Shown here: piece after piece, positions 1 through 8,563 of the stretch
How the letters are laid out: every line of letters starts with the position of its first letter
How positions within the stretch are numbered: position 1 is the stretch's first letter
Assembly: GCA_938038815.1 (NCBI GenBank)
Contig: CALHTF010000035.1
Location: forward strand, 1 to 64,000
Direction of reading: 5' to 3'
Source: an uncultured Acidimicrobiales bacterium
GTDB taxonomy: Bacteria > Actinomycetota > Acidimicrobiia > Acidimicrobiales > SHLQ01
DNA length: 64,000 nt
The notes under the pieces: model-generated
Databases searched by the model: none
The model's input: the letters and a program-made list of their open reading frames with translations, nothing else
Told to the model about the DNA's origin: nothing
Position numbers and translations under genes: made by a program

Positions 1-417
1 TCACCATCGGCGACATCAACGAAACACCCACCAGCCCCGCAACCGCCACCGGCACCCTCAACGAAAACGCAGCAGCAGGAACGTCGATCCTCACCGCAAC
101 CGCCACCGACCCCGACGGCGACACCCTCACCTGGTCCACCACCTCAACCAACTTCGCCATCGACCCCACCACCGGCGAAATCACCAACACCACAGTCTTC
201 GACGCCGACACCGGACCGACCTCCTACACCTTCAATGTGGTGGGAACCGACGCCGGTGGCCTCACTACCAGCACCACGATCACGGTCACCATCGGCGACA
301 TCAACGAAACACCCACCAGCCCCGCAACCGCCACCGGCACCCTCAACGAAAACGCAGCAGCAGGAACGTCGATCCTCACCGCAACCGCCACCGACCCCGA
401 CGGCGACACCCTCACCT
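1..417 (+). repeat. Two 132-bp identical direct repeats, 285-bp period, inside the cadherin gene
   Basis: Bases 1-132 and 286-417 are identical, and the first mismatch follows at 133/418. The 285-bp period equals 95 codons, one cadherin repeat. The array probably continues upstream of the window. Confidence 0.9.
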
Positions 418-3400
418 ACTCGACCAACGCCTTGGGCTTTGCCATCGACCCCACCACCGGCGAAATCACCAACACGGTGCCCTTCGACTACGAAACCGAC
501 CCCACCACCCACACCTTCGACGTCACCGCAACCGACCCCGACGGCCTCACCACCACCACCGCCGTCACCATCACCATCAACGACCTCAACGAAGCACCCA
601 CCAGCCCCGCAACTACCGCCCACACCCTCGCCGAGAACTCCTCCGCCGGCAGCCATATCCATACCGGCACCGCCACCGACCAAGACGGCGACACCCTCAC
701 CTGGTCCACCACCTCCACCGACTTCGCCATCAACCCCACCACCGGCAAAGTCACCAACAACAAGCTCTACAACTTCGAAGTCGATGTAACCACCCATACC
801 TTCGACATCACCGCAACCGACCCCGACGGCCTCACCACCACCACCGCAGTAACCATCACCATCACCAACGTCAACGAGCAACCGACGGCCATGGCGGCCA
901 GCCCAAATCCGCTCATCGTCGACGAGAACCTCCCGATCGGGCAAACGGTCACCCAGTTCAGCACCACCGACCCGGACGTAGGCGACACGCATACGTACTC
1001 GCTCATCAGCGGAGCGCAGGGAGACTTCACGCTCACGACGGCGGGTGCCTTACTGACCAAGGATGCTCTTAACCACGAGGCAACCTCGACCTACACGCTG
1101 GTGGTTCGCGCCACCGACGTTGATGGCTTGTTTATCGAGGAGACCTGGACGGTCACTGTCGGCGATGTCAACGAAGCACCAGAGACGGGCGTGGTCATCA
1201 ACGACGTGGTCGCCGAGGGCGACACGGTCACGATCTCCGTGATTCCGGCCCATAACGACCCTGACGTCGGCGACACCCACACGGTCAGCGTCGTAAATGG
1301 AGGCGCCAACAGCGCCTCGACCACGATAAGTGCCGCCAACGAGATCGTGTACACCCATGACAGCTCCGAAACCATCTCCGACACCGTCACCTACACCGTC
1401 ACCGACGCCTTCGGTCTGGTCGGCACCGGTACAATCGCACTGACCGTTACCCCGGTCAACGATGCTCCGCTCATCGCGAACCAGTCACTGTCGATCCCAG
1501 AGAACTCGCCGGCTGGTCCGACAGGCGTATTCGTCGCGGCCAGTGACCCCGACGGTGACGCCTTCACCTTCTCGCATCCGTCAGAACCCGGCGACATGAT
1601 CGAACTAGATCCAAACACCGGCGAAATCATTGTGCTTGACCCGGCTCAACTCGATGCCGAGACCGTCGCACCGATGACTGGTCCAGTAACGGTCACCGAC
1701 ATTCCGGCCACCGGTACCTCGCTGTCGACCACGGCAACGGTGACCATCTCGCTTTCGAACGTGAACGAGACACCTGAGCCCGACGCGAGCCCCTACGAGT
1801 TCTCGGTAATCGAGACGGCGGCGGCTGGTGACGTCGTCGGCACGATTGCGTGGACCGACGTCGACTCGACCACAACCCTCTTGACCCTCGACCCGGCTAC
1901 GAACCCCGACCTCGATGGCGACGGGACCCTGGCGTACTCCTTCACCACCAATAATCTCGGCGCAACCGGTACGGCAGAAATCGCGGTGAACGATCCCGAT
2001 GACATCGGAGTCGGCGGCACCACGGTCACGCTCGAGTTCACCATCTCGGACGACGAATCACTATCCACCGTCTTCCCGGTAACGATCAACACCGAACTCG
2101 GGCTCTCACCCTTCGCCGGACAAATCATCATCGGCGAGGTACTTTGGGCCGATAATTCGGGCTCGAACGCTACCTATCCGGTAAACGACCAATTCGTCGA
2201 GCTCAACAATGTCGGAGCCTCGGCGATCGACATGGCCGGATGGTTCGTCTCTGACGTAGACATCCACCATGGCCAGACCGAAGCGAACTCGTTCGGTACC
2301 GCTCCACTGGCAAGCACCGTCGTGCAGCCGTATCAGCGAGCGGTGGTATGGGTTGGCGAACGAACCCAGGGGGCGTTCACACTGGGGGCCAGTGGTGGCC
2401 ACAACATCTATCAGAACTCGCCAACCTGGGCACTGGCAAAAACCGACGACATCTGGGTGTTCGACGCCGAACAGCGACTCGTGGCCTACATGGCGTGGGG
2501 CAACGACGGAACCAGCGGCACCGGCCAGGACGACGATCAGATCTTCGATCGGCCGCCAGCAGAGTTCGGCCTGTGGGACAGCACCTACGAGTCCAACCTC
2601 GGAACCGGCCCGCTGATCGCCCGAGGTGACTCCCTCGCCAACGTCGTCGACTCGAATGTCCAGGCATCACGAGAGAGTGGCTGCTGGGCGCCGACGGCCA
2701 AGCCGTTGGCCGGAGTTTGCTCACAGATTGATTCACCGACCTTTGCTTCGGACAACGGTGCCCACCGCCAGTCCTCGGCCGGAATCAACAACCATCAGGT
2801 CCAGTACCTCGGACACCTGGTAGTCAGTGAGTACTCGAGCGGTGGCGCAGCAACCAACGGTGACTTCATCGAAATCTACAACCCGTCAAACTGGGGCGCC
2901 GAGCTTTCGCACTACGACATCTTGATCGAGAACGGACAAGGCAACTTCCAGACCCTTGACCTCGCTCCGTTCGTCCTCAACCCGGGAGAGACCTACGTGG
3001 TCGTTCCCAACTCGAGTCTCCAACCCAACGACTACAAGTTCACCGCCGTGGACTCGTTTGATCAATACTTCGGTATCAGGCTGATGCACATTGGACACGC
3101 CGGAGCTGGACCTTGGCACGGAGGCGACCACATCATCGACCAGGTCGGTATCGGCGATCTTGTCGATAACAACGGCAATACGGTCGTCACCGGCTCGGTC
3201 TACCGCGAAGGCGAGGGCGTGCACCGCACCAAACCCGAACCGGGTCAAGACATCAGTAACGAACGAATGGGACTCGGTATCGGAAGTTGCACCGACACGC
3301 ACCAGAACCAGGACGACTTCTTCCGAAACTTCGCGCCTGGTTCACCGAATCCTCAGGTGAACGGATCGACCGCCGAGTACTGCGGAATCGACTTCACCAC

Positions 3401-3950
3401 CGAAGGTACTACCGCATCGAATGTCGTCATTTCGCACATCCGTCCAAGTAGTAAAGGGACCGCCAATCCAACCACCAACGACGCGGTGACACTCTTTAAC
3501 CCGCGAGCCGCAGACGCTTCGGTTGGCGGCTGGAAGATCATCTCGATCAACGGACCAATCATCAGTACGCTCTACACCTTCCCGAACGGGACCACGATCG
3601 GGGCGGGAGACCACTACCTCATCGAGCACCCCTCAGTGAACCCCGGAAACCCGGGCGCCTATGACGGCCTGCTTCCTGGCGGAGGCATCCTCGGCGAGAT
3701 CAACGATTCCATCTACGACACGGTGATCATTCGGGTCGAGAACGCCGGTGGAACGATTATTGATGAGGTCCGGTTCGACACAACGATAACGGCCACCGGT
3801 TTGCCGCCTCGTCCGGCGGGAGCACACTTCACCCGAGCTTGGGTACGAGCGTTCGGGGGCTGTGGAGACTCTGGCAACCACGTCGTCGACTTCGAGTACC
3901 TCTACAACTCCGGGATGCCAAAGAGCGGCCAAGTCAGCCCGACCTGTTAG
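3..3950 (+). CDS. Cadherin-repeat / lamin-tail-domain surface protein (5' end outside window)
   Basis: The frame is open from base 3 with no start, so the gene begins upstream; 1315 residues are visible. The first ~700 residues are cadherin-like repeats of about 95 residues with calcium-binding signatures (DPDGD, DINE/DLNE) and a FAIDPTTGEI strand typical of bacterial cadherins. They are followed by three lamin-tail-like domains, starting near residues 705 (GQIIIGEVLWADN), 935 (LGHLVVSEYSS) and 1139 (NVVISHIRPSS), each with the GDFIEIYN/FVELNN-type core. The family is normally secreted or surface-attached and adhesive or structural; that role is inferred here. There is no LPXTG motif or C-terminal membrane segment. 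Two repeats are identical at DNA level over 132 bp. The stop TAG lies 65 bp before a tRNA gene. An internal ATG at 237 is only a fortuitous Met. Confidence 0.9.
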   Translation, partial: TIGDINETPTSPATATGTLNENAAAGTSILTATATDPDGDTLTWSTTSTNFAIDPTTGEITNTTVFDADTGPTSYTFNVVGTDAGGLTTSTTITVTIGDINETPTSPATATGTLNENAAAGTSILTATATDPDGDTLTYSTNALGFAIDPTTGEITNTVPFDYETDPTTHTFDVTATDPDGLTTTTAVTITINDLNEAPTSPATTAHTLAENSSAGSHIHTGTATDQDGDTLTWSTTSTDFAINPTTGKVTNNKLYNFEVDVTTHTFDITATDPDGLTTTTAVTITITNVNEQPTAMAASPNPLIVDENLPIGQTVTQFSTTDPDVGDTHTYSLISGAQGDFTLTTAGALLTKDALNHEATSTYTLVVRATDVDGLFIEETWTVTVGDVNEAPETGVVINDVVAEGDTVTISVIPAHNDPDVGDTHTVSVVNGGANSASTTISAANEIVYTHDSSETISDTVTYTVTDAFGLVGTGTIALTVTPVNDAPLIANQSLSIPENSPAGPTGVFVAASDPDGDAFTFSHPSEPGDMIELDPNTGEIIVLDPAQLDAETVAPMTGPVTVTDIPATGTSLSTTATVTISLSNVNETPEPDASPYEFSVIETAAAGDVVGTIAWTDVDSTTTLLTLDPATNPDLDGDGTLAYSFTTNNLGATGTAEIAVNDPDDIGVGGTTVTLEFTISDDESLSTVFPVTINTELGLSPFAGQIIIGEVLWADNSGSNATYPVNDQFVELNNVGASAIDMAGWFVSDVDIHHGQTEANSFGTAPLASTVVQPYQRAVVWVGERTQGAFTLGASGGHNIYQNSPTWALAKTDDIWVFDAEQRLVAYMAWGNDGTSGTGQDDDQIFDRPPAEFGLWDSTYESNLGTGPLIARGDSLANVVDSNVQASRESGCWAPTAKPLAGVCSQIDSPTFASDNGAHRQSSAGINNHQVQYLGHLVVSEYSSGGAATNGDFIEIYNPSNWGAELSHYDILIENGQGNFQTLDLAPFVLNPGETYVVVPNSSLQPNDYKFTAVDSFDQYFGIRLMHIGHAGAGPWHGGDHIIDQVGIGDLVDNNGNTVVTGSVYREGEGVHRTKPEPGQDISNERMGLGIGSCTDTHQNQDDFFRNFAPGSPNPQVNGSTAEYCGIDFTTEGTTASNVVISHIRPSSKGTANPTTNDAVTLFNPRAADASVGGWKIISINGPIISTLYTFPNGTTIGAGDHYLIEHPSVNPGNPGAYDGLLPGGGILGEINDSIYDTVIIRVENAGGTIIDEVRFDTTITATGLPPRPAGAHFTRAWVRAFGGCGDSGNHVVDFEYLYNSGMPKSGQVSPTC

Positions 3951-4015
3951 GCCCCTGCGTCGCCGACGAATTCGACACAGCAAAGCTCCGAAAGTCGCCT
4001 ACACTGACGGCCCTA

Positions 4016-4089
4016 CGGGATGTGGCCTAGCTCGGTAAGGCGCCTGCTTTGGGAGCAGGAGATCGTGAGTTCAAATCTCACCATCCCGA
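4016..4089 (+). tRNA. tRNA-Pro (anticodon UGG)
   Basis: A complete 74-nt cloverleaf. The acceptor stem is CGGGATG (4016-4022) with CATCCCG (4082-4088) and discriminator A4089. The D stem is GCCT/AGGC, the anticodon stem CCTGC/GCAGG around loop TTTGGGA gives anticodon TGG, and the T stem is GTGAG/CTCAC with loop TTCAAAT. CCA is not encoded; CAA follows the discriminator. It decodes CCA and, by wobble, other proline codons. No att-like repeat or integrase lies next to it. Confidence 0.97.
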
Positions 4090-4142
4090 CAACAGACCTG
4101 GCAGAGAAGTTGACTCAACCTGCCAATGGCCGATGGAACACC

Positions 4143-4847
4143 ATGGACGGGCATCCCGACGCGGTCGTTGCGGCTCTTACGCCACCAGAACCAGGACGGG
4201 CGGTCCGGATTCTCAGCCCGCTGTTGTCTGGCGTCGCCCACACCCGCGACCAGATCGCCGAGTTCCACACGTACTGGAGCGACCACGCGCTCACGGCGCT
4301 CGCCGACCCGCGTCCCGGGGCGTTGGTGGTTCTTGGTGACTCGCTTGCTCAGGGAATCGGGGCCAGTGATCCACAGCTGGGATATCCCCACCAGGTCGCC
4401 ACCGCGATCGGGGCCAACCAGATCGTCAACCTCTCGCGGTCGGGCGCCAAAATCGCCGACGTTTGTGACGTGCAGCTTCCGGCGCTGGGCGCAACCGAAC
4501 TTGTCGATCCCATCGTCATCTGCACCGTGGGAAGCAACGACCTGCTTGGACTGCCCGCAAGACCGGGCCGGCTCATCGGCCCGCTCCTTGAGGCCTTGCC
4601 TCCTAGCGCGACCATCGCCACGATCCCCGATATCGCCAGCTTGACGGCAAAACGTTTCAATAGACAGCTCCGAACCCGTGCCGCATCGACCGGCCATAGG
4701 GTGGCCGACCTCTCGCGGCACCTGCCGAGTTGGTCCGGGCGACAGGCTAAGGATCGGTTCCACCCGAACGACATTGGCTACGAGTGCTGGACCGCGGCGT
4801 TTGTCGCCGCCCGAACAGCACAACCCACAATCTTGACAAATCCTTGA
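4143..4847 (+). CDS. SGNH/GDSL-family esterase
   Basis: A 234-residue cytoplasmic hydrolase of the SGNH fold. Block I is LVVLGDSLAQG (nucleophile Ser in GDS), the block II Gly is in NLSRSGAKI, block III is VGSND (oxyanion Asn), and block V is DRFHPND (catalytic Asp and His). The frame is also open upstream through the tRNA gene, but a start inside the tRNA is not credible, so the ATG at 4143 is chosen; no strong Shine-Dalgarno is seen. The substrate is unknown; relatives are lysophospholipases, acyl or carbohydrate esterases. The next gene begins about 90 bp downstream on the same strand. Confidence 0.85.
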   Translation: MDGHPDAVVAALTPPEPGRAVRILSPLLSGVAHTRDQIAEFHTYWSDHALTALADPRPGALVVLGDSLAQGIGASDPQLGYPHQVATAIGANQIVNLSRSGAKIADVCDVQLPALGATELVDPIVICTVGSNDLLGLPARPGRLIGPLLEALPPSATIATIPDIASLTAKRFNRQLRTRAASTGHRVADLSRHLPSWSGRQAKDRFHPNDIGYECWTAAFVAARTAQPTILTNP

Positions 4848-4934
4848 TTGAACTTTTCGTCAACGCTCACCGATCACTGGGGTACCCCACTCGACCGGGA
4901 ACCCGGTCACGTCCCCCGAATGACGGAGCGAATC

Positions 4935-6599
4935 ATGAAGTTCATCCCTTCCCGAATACCCGAATCACCTGTGCGAAAAATCCCCGCCAAGCGAAGTATC
5001 GCGACCAAAATCTGCACCGCTGTGTCGGTGACCAGCCTTGCCGGAACCCTGGTTGCCCCAGCGGCTATCGCCGATGCAGCGACGTTCACCTGCGACCCCG
5101 GCTTCTACCAGGTAATCACCGGCCAGTTCGCCCAGCTTGACCCCCACGCTGGCGACTACACCACGCTCGGCCCCGGTACCAGCAACTACAACGCTATGGG
5201 TTACCGGTCGGCCGACGGACTCATGTACGCGGTAGCCGGAACCCATCTTCAACGTATCGACGCCAACGGAATCCGCACCGACTTGGGTGCACTCGACATT
5301 CCAAGCGGCGCGTACACCGGCGACTTCGGCGACGATGGCCTGTTGCACGTATCGCGGGGCGGCCGGTCGTGGCACACGATCGATGTCGACACCAAAGACG
5401 TCGTAGCGATCCCTGAGTTGAGCGTTTACACCGCAATCGCCGACGTCGCGAATGTCCACGGAACGTTCTACGGCGTGAGCAGTGACGGCGCTCTTATCCG
5501 CATCGATCCACAGGCGGGCACCACCGTCGAGGTGGGGCAGATCACCGGACTTCCCGAAAGCCTCAAGAGCTACGGGGCGGCGTGGGCCACCGCGGGCGGA
5601 AACCTGTACGTCGGCCGAAACTCCGGGGAGATCTACCAGATCACCGGCTATACCACGAGCTCACCGACCGCCACTCGGGTTGGCTCGGCCCCCGCCACCA
5701 ACTCCAACGATGGCGCTTCGTGTGCCTATGCGCCTCCGCCAGCCGGGCTCGACGACGTCGACGGCCCGAAATCAGAAAGTGAGCCATCGACAGCCGAGGC
5801 TGCTGCCGCGGCAGAGTACTACGAGAACAACTACGCCGAGATTTCTCAAGGTTTCACGCCCGCCACCCAGGACGCCGAGCCAGAACCAACGCCCGAACCA
5901 GTAGAACCTGCCCAGACCGACGACTCTACCTACACGGCGTCCGACGCCGGGCTTGGCGAAGGGGCGACTTGCGCCCCGGGCGGCGATGAGGACCGGCTCC
6001 CACGTGAGCAGTTGCTCGCGATGAACGTGGTGTCGTCGCCAACAACGCTGTATCAAACCGGTTTCGACGGAACCGGCTTCGACGACTTCACTATTGCGTC
6101 GGGTCGCTGGGCAGAGCAGTCGGGCGCCCTTGACCAACTGCACGATTGCGGCAGCGACTACACTGTGCTGCTCGATCTCTTTATGGTCGAGAACTTCCGC
6201 TGGGAAGCAAGCTTCCATGGGCTCAGTGGGTCAAACCAAGGCGGTCTCGTGTTCAACCAGAGCTCGCTGGCTTCACGAAGCGGTGCGATGGTGGTCGACC
6301 TCGCCGAGAACGGGTCGGTCTTGCGATGGGGTAGCTACGACGCCCGGGGCTACTACCAAAACATCGGATCTGCCACTATCACTGCTCCCGTCCAAGGCCA
6401 GAACATCGACCTCGCGGTCGAGGTTCATGGCACGAAGGTAGCAATCTTCCTCAATGGCGCGCCGGTCGCTTCAACCGAAGCCCCGCATGCCGGCGGCATG
6501 GTTGGTCTGGTATCGAGCCTGGCTGCGGTCGGTTTCGACTCGGCTGCTCTTACCGCACTACCGGCACCGTCGAACACCGGCTCTGGCACCGAGGCGTAA
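4935..6599 (+). CDS. Secreted protein: DUF6923-like propeller plus C-terminal LamG-like domain
   Basis: A 554-residue exported protein. The ATG at 4935 is preferred because GGAG at 4925-4928 sits 6 nt before it; a TTG at 4848 and an ATG at 4920 are in frame but lack this site. The signal peptide (KRSIATKICTAVSVTSLAG then an alanine-rich stretch) ends near AIADA. Next comes a propeller-like domain (FYQVITGQFAQLD, MYAVAGTHLQRID, LYVGRNSGEIYQITGY) like the DUF6923 family, then an acidic, Pro/Glu-rich linker, then a concanavalin/LamG-like domain from about residue 385 (TGFDGTGFDDF, GGLVFNQ, VAIFLNGAPVAS). It is probably a carbohydrate- or surface-binding protein; no catalytic residues are recognised. 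The following thioredoxin lipoprotein gene starts 2 nt after its stop. Confidence 0.75.
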   Translation: MKFIPSRIPESPVRKIPAKRSIATKICTAVSVTSLAGTLVAPAAIADAATFTCDPGFYQVITGQFAQLDPHAGDYTTLGPGTSNYNAMGYRSADGLMYAVAGTHLQRIDANGIRTDLGALDIPSGAYTGDFGDDGLLHVSRGGRSWHTIDVDTKDVVAIPELSVYTAIADVANVHGTFYGVSSDGALIRIDPQAGTTVEVGQITGLPESLKSYGAAWATAGGNLYVGRNSGEIYQITGYTTSSPTATRVGSAPATNSNDGASCAYAPPPAGLDDVDGPKSESEPSTAEAAAAAEYYENNYAEISQGFTPATQDAEPEPTPEPVEPAQTDDSTYTASDAGLGEGATCAPGGDEDRLPREQLLAMNVVSSPTTLYQTGFDGTGFDDFTIASGRWAEQSGALDQLHDCGSDYTVLLDLFMVENFRWEASFHGLSGSNQGGLVFNQSSLASRSGAMVVDLAENGSVLRWGSYDARGYYQNIGSATITAPVQGQNIDLAVEVHGTKVAIFLNGAPVASTEAPHAGGMVGLVSSLAAVGFDSAALTALPAPSNTGSGTEA

Positions 6600-6601
6600 C
6601 G

Positions 6602-7207
6602 ATGCGAAACGATCGACGAATCACACTCCTCACCTGGTTGGTACTGGCCATCGGGCTTCTCGCAACCACTGGCTGTTCGGCGGTTCGCGGCGAACTAGTG
6701 GAGACGGGCGTCGGCACCGCCGACGCAGCGTTGGACGCCTCGCCCTTTTCGACCGACGAGGTCGAAAACGAATCGGACGACCTCTCCGAGGCCTTCAACT
6801 TCAGCGGCACCGAGTTGTTCCGTCGGTCAACGGTGTCGGGTGCGGATCTCTACAACAACGCCCCGATGATCGTCACCTTTGTGACTCCTACGTGTGCGAT
6901 CTGTCGCAGTGAAGGCCCCCAAGTTGCGGCAGCCGCCGAAACCTACGGCGACATTACCTACGTGATTGTTCACAGCGGCGACACCACCAAGGGGTATGAG
7001 AGCTACGCCGACGACAACGGCTTGTTCCAGGAGAACGTGATTCATCTCGACGATGGCGACGGAGTTCTTCTGCGCCGCTTTAGCGTTACGTCCTACCCGA
7101 CCAGCTTGCTGGTCGGAGCCGACGGAGCGGTTCGTCAGTCGGTTGGTGCGCTGGAGTCACAAGGACTCGATGAAGCAGCGAAAGTGGTCCTCGGCTCGCG
7201 GACCTAA
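6602..7207 (+). CDS. TlpA/thioredoxin-like lipoprotein
   Basis: A 201-residue envelope protein. The N-terminal hydrophobic segment ends in ATTGC, a slightly unusual lipobox (Thr at -3), followed by an acidic linker. The thioredoxin domain begins near MIVTFVTPTCAICRSEGP: the active-site motif is CAIC, and the cis-proline loop is SYPTS. Such proteins reduce or oxidise envelope disulfides or supply cytochrome maturation; nothing here identifies the client. It starts 2 nt after the stop of the secreted protein upstream, so the two are probably co-transcribed. It converges on the response regulator gene with 2 nt between the two coding ends. Confidence 0.85.
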   Translation: MRNDRRITLLTWLVLAIGLLATTGCSAVRGELVETGVGTADAALDASPFSTDEVENESDDLSEAFNFSGTELFRRSTVSGADLYNNAPMIVTFVTPTCAICRSEGPQVAAAAETYGDITYVIVHSGDTTKGYESYADDNGLFQENVIHLDDGDGVLLRRFSVTSYPTSLLVGADGAVRQSVGALESQGLDEAAKVVLGSRT

Positions 7208-7209
7208 CC

Positions 7210-7908
7210 CTACGCAGCCTGCTGTGTGTCGAATCGATAGCCAACGCCCCGAACGGTCGCAATGCGACCGGCGGCGTCGGCGTCGATCTTTTTGCGAAGG
7301 TTCGCCACATGCACGTTGATGACATGGTCATCACCGACCCAATGAGGCCCCCATACTGCCACGGCGAGCTCGTTTCGGGTTCGGGCCGTACCCGGTTCAT
7401 CGACCAGCGCTTCGAGCATGGCCAACTCGATCTTGGTCAACGCGACCGGCCGACCGGCGATGCTTACCTGGTGGGACTTTCGGTCGATTGTGACGTCACC
7501 GAGCTGGCTTGGTGAGCGAACGCCAGTGCGGGGGCGCCGCAGAAGCACCTCGATACGGATGAGCAACTCGCTGGGCTCGAACGGCTTCGCAAGATAGTCA
7601 TCGGCGCCCGCAGTAAGACCCTCGACCCGATGCTCGGTTCCGGTTCGCCCCGTGAGCATCAGCACATACGCGTCGGTTTGTTCTCGCACCCGATGGCAAA
7701 CCTCCAGCCCGTCGATGTCGGGAAGACCAAGGTCGAGCACGATGACCGCTGGGTCAAAGGCTGCTAGTTCGGCCATCGCCGTCAATCCGTCAGCGACTAC
7801 CAGCACGTCGTAACCCTTTTTGTCGAGTAGCGACGAGATCAAGATTTGGAACTCAGGCGCGTCCTCGACAACCAGAACCCGTACGCGAGCTGATTGGATC
7901 GACGCCAT
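7210..7908 (-). CDS. OmpR/PhoB-family two-component response regulator
   Basis: A 232-residue protein. The receiver domain (about 8-125) has the acidic pair in VVEDA, the phosphoacceptor Asp in VIVLDLGLPDIDG, the Thr switch in LMLTGR and the Lys in LAKPFEP. A winged-helix DNA-binding domain follows (about 138-230), ending in VRGVGYRFD, the canonical OmpR wing. No histidine kinase is next to it, so it is an orphan in this window and its stimulus cannot be inferred. The start is the ATG at 7906-7908; upstream lies the nitrobindin gene on the same strand, 44 bp away. Confidence 0.93.
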   Translation of the reverse strand: MASIQSARVRVLVVEDAPEFQILISSLLDKKGYDVLVVADGLTAMAELAAFDPAVIVLDLGLPDIDGLEVCHRVREQTDAYVLMLTGRTGTEHRVEGLTAGADDYLAKPFEPSELLIRIEVLLRRPRTGVRSPSQLGDVTIDRKSHQVSIAGRPVALTKIELAMLEALVDEPGTARTRNELAVAVWGPHWVGDDHVINVHVANLRKKIDADAAGRIATVRGVGYRFDTQQAA

Positions 7909-7952
7909 GGTGGGTTTATCGGCACGATCGCCATGTGAACCTAAGGAAAGGA

Positions 7953-8474
7953 TCAGCTGCTTCGCACGAGCGTTGCCCGCAGATGGTGCTGCATTTCCAG
8001 ACCCACCGCTGCCATATCGACCTCGTAGCTCAGCTCATCGCCGACCACACTGATGACGCGACGGACCGCCGAGACTGCCTTGGCCGAACCGGTCGCGGCC
8101 ACCGTTGCGGACTCGAGTTCGATCCGGTGAGCGCCAATCGCCGCTTCGTCGACCTCGACAATGCTTCTTTCGTCGACCTCGACAATGCTTCCTTCGTCGA
8201 CCTCGACGATGCCCGACGGCTGGGCCACCACGAGTTCGACTCGGTCTAGGCCCACCGGGCGGAGGTATCCGGCTTCGGCATGCAGCGGAAGATCGGTCTC
8301 GGCGTTCCGGGTCTTCTGCGAGTAAGTCAGGAACGGTTTTCCGACGTGACCGAACGTGACCTCCTCTACGTAAGTAAACGACTCGATCGTCGGATACTCC
8401 CCGGCTCCGGTGCCTCGCCACCTGCCCAATAAAAAGCCAAGATGCGCAATATCGGGGTGAAGATCAGGCGTCAT
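7953..8474 (-). CDS. Nitrobindin-family heme-binding beta-barrel protein
   Basis: A 173-residue protein of the nitrobindin/THAP4-C family (ferric heme, NO and peroxynitrite chemistry). Evidence is the N-terminal FLLGRWRGTGAGEYPTI signature and the C-terminal MQHHLRATLVR segment, which carries the axial-ligand His of the family. The start at 8474 (MTPDLHPDIAHLGFLLG) matches the family N-terminus; an in-frame ATG at 8498 would add eight residues. Between the barrel strands there is an in-frame triplication of an eight-residue unit (IVEVDEGS, IVEVDERS, IVEVDEAA), where relatives usually carry it once (recalled, not aligned). Whether the barrel tolerates this is open. It may share a transcript with the response regulator downstream. 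Confidence 0.82.
   Translation of the reverse strand: MTPDLHPDIAHLGFLLGRWRGTGAGEYPTIESFTYVEEVTFGHVGKPFLTYSQKTRNAETDLPLHAEAGYLRPVGLDRVELVVAQPSGIVEVDEGSIVEVDERSIVEVDEAAIGAHRIELESATVAATGSAKAVSAVRRVISVVGDELSYEVDMAAVGLEMQHHLRATLVRSS
8145..8216 (-). repeat. Three tandem 24-bp units inside the nitrobindin gene
   Basis: Units start at 8145, 8169 and 8193 on the plus strand and share the core TTCGTCGACCTCGACAATG, with one change in the third copy. The period is 24 bp, so the reading frame is kept and IVEVDE is encoded three times. Confidence 0.9.
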
Positions 8475-8563
8475 CGACCCAGTCTTACAGCTGGCCATCG
8501 ATTACCAGGACTTTCTCGCGCTCTGTAGTGTGGTTGCGTAAGCACTAAGCGGGAGTACAGCGG

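Noticed and set aside
235-789. Overlapping open frames in the cadherin and other GC-rich repeat genes
   Set aside because: Low-complexity shadows (poly-Pro/Ser/Gly/Val) created by codon bias; the cadherin frame has clear domain content.
4016-4089. tRNA-Pro as an integration site of a mobile island
   Set aside because: No integrase, no repeat of the tRNA 3' end downstream, and uniform composition across the region.
4020-4142. N-terminal extension of the GDSL hydrolase reaching into the tRNA gene
   Set aside because: The extra frame coincides with tRNA-Pro and has no protein-family character; ATG 4143 is used.
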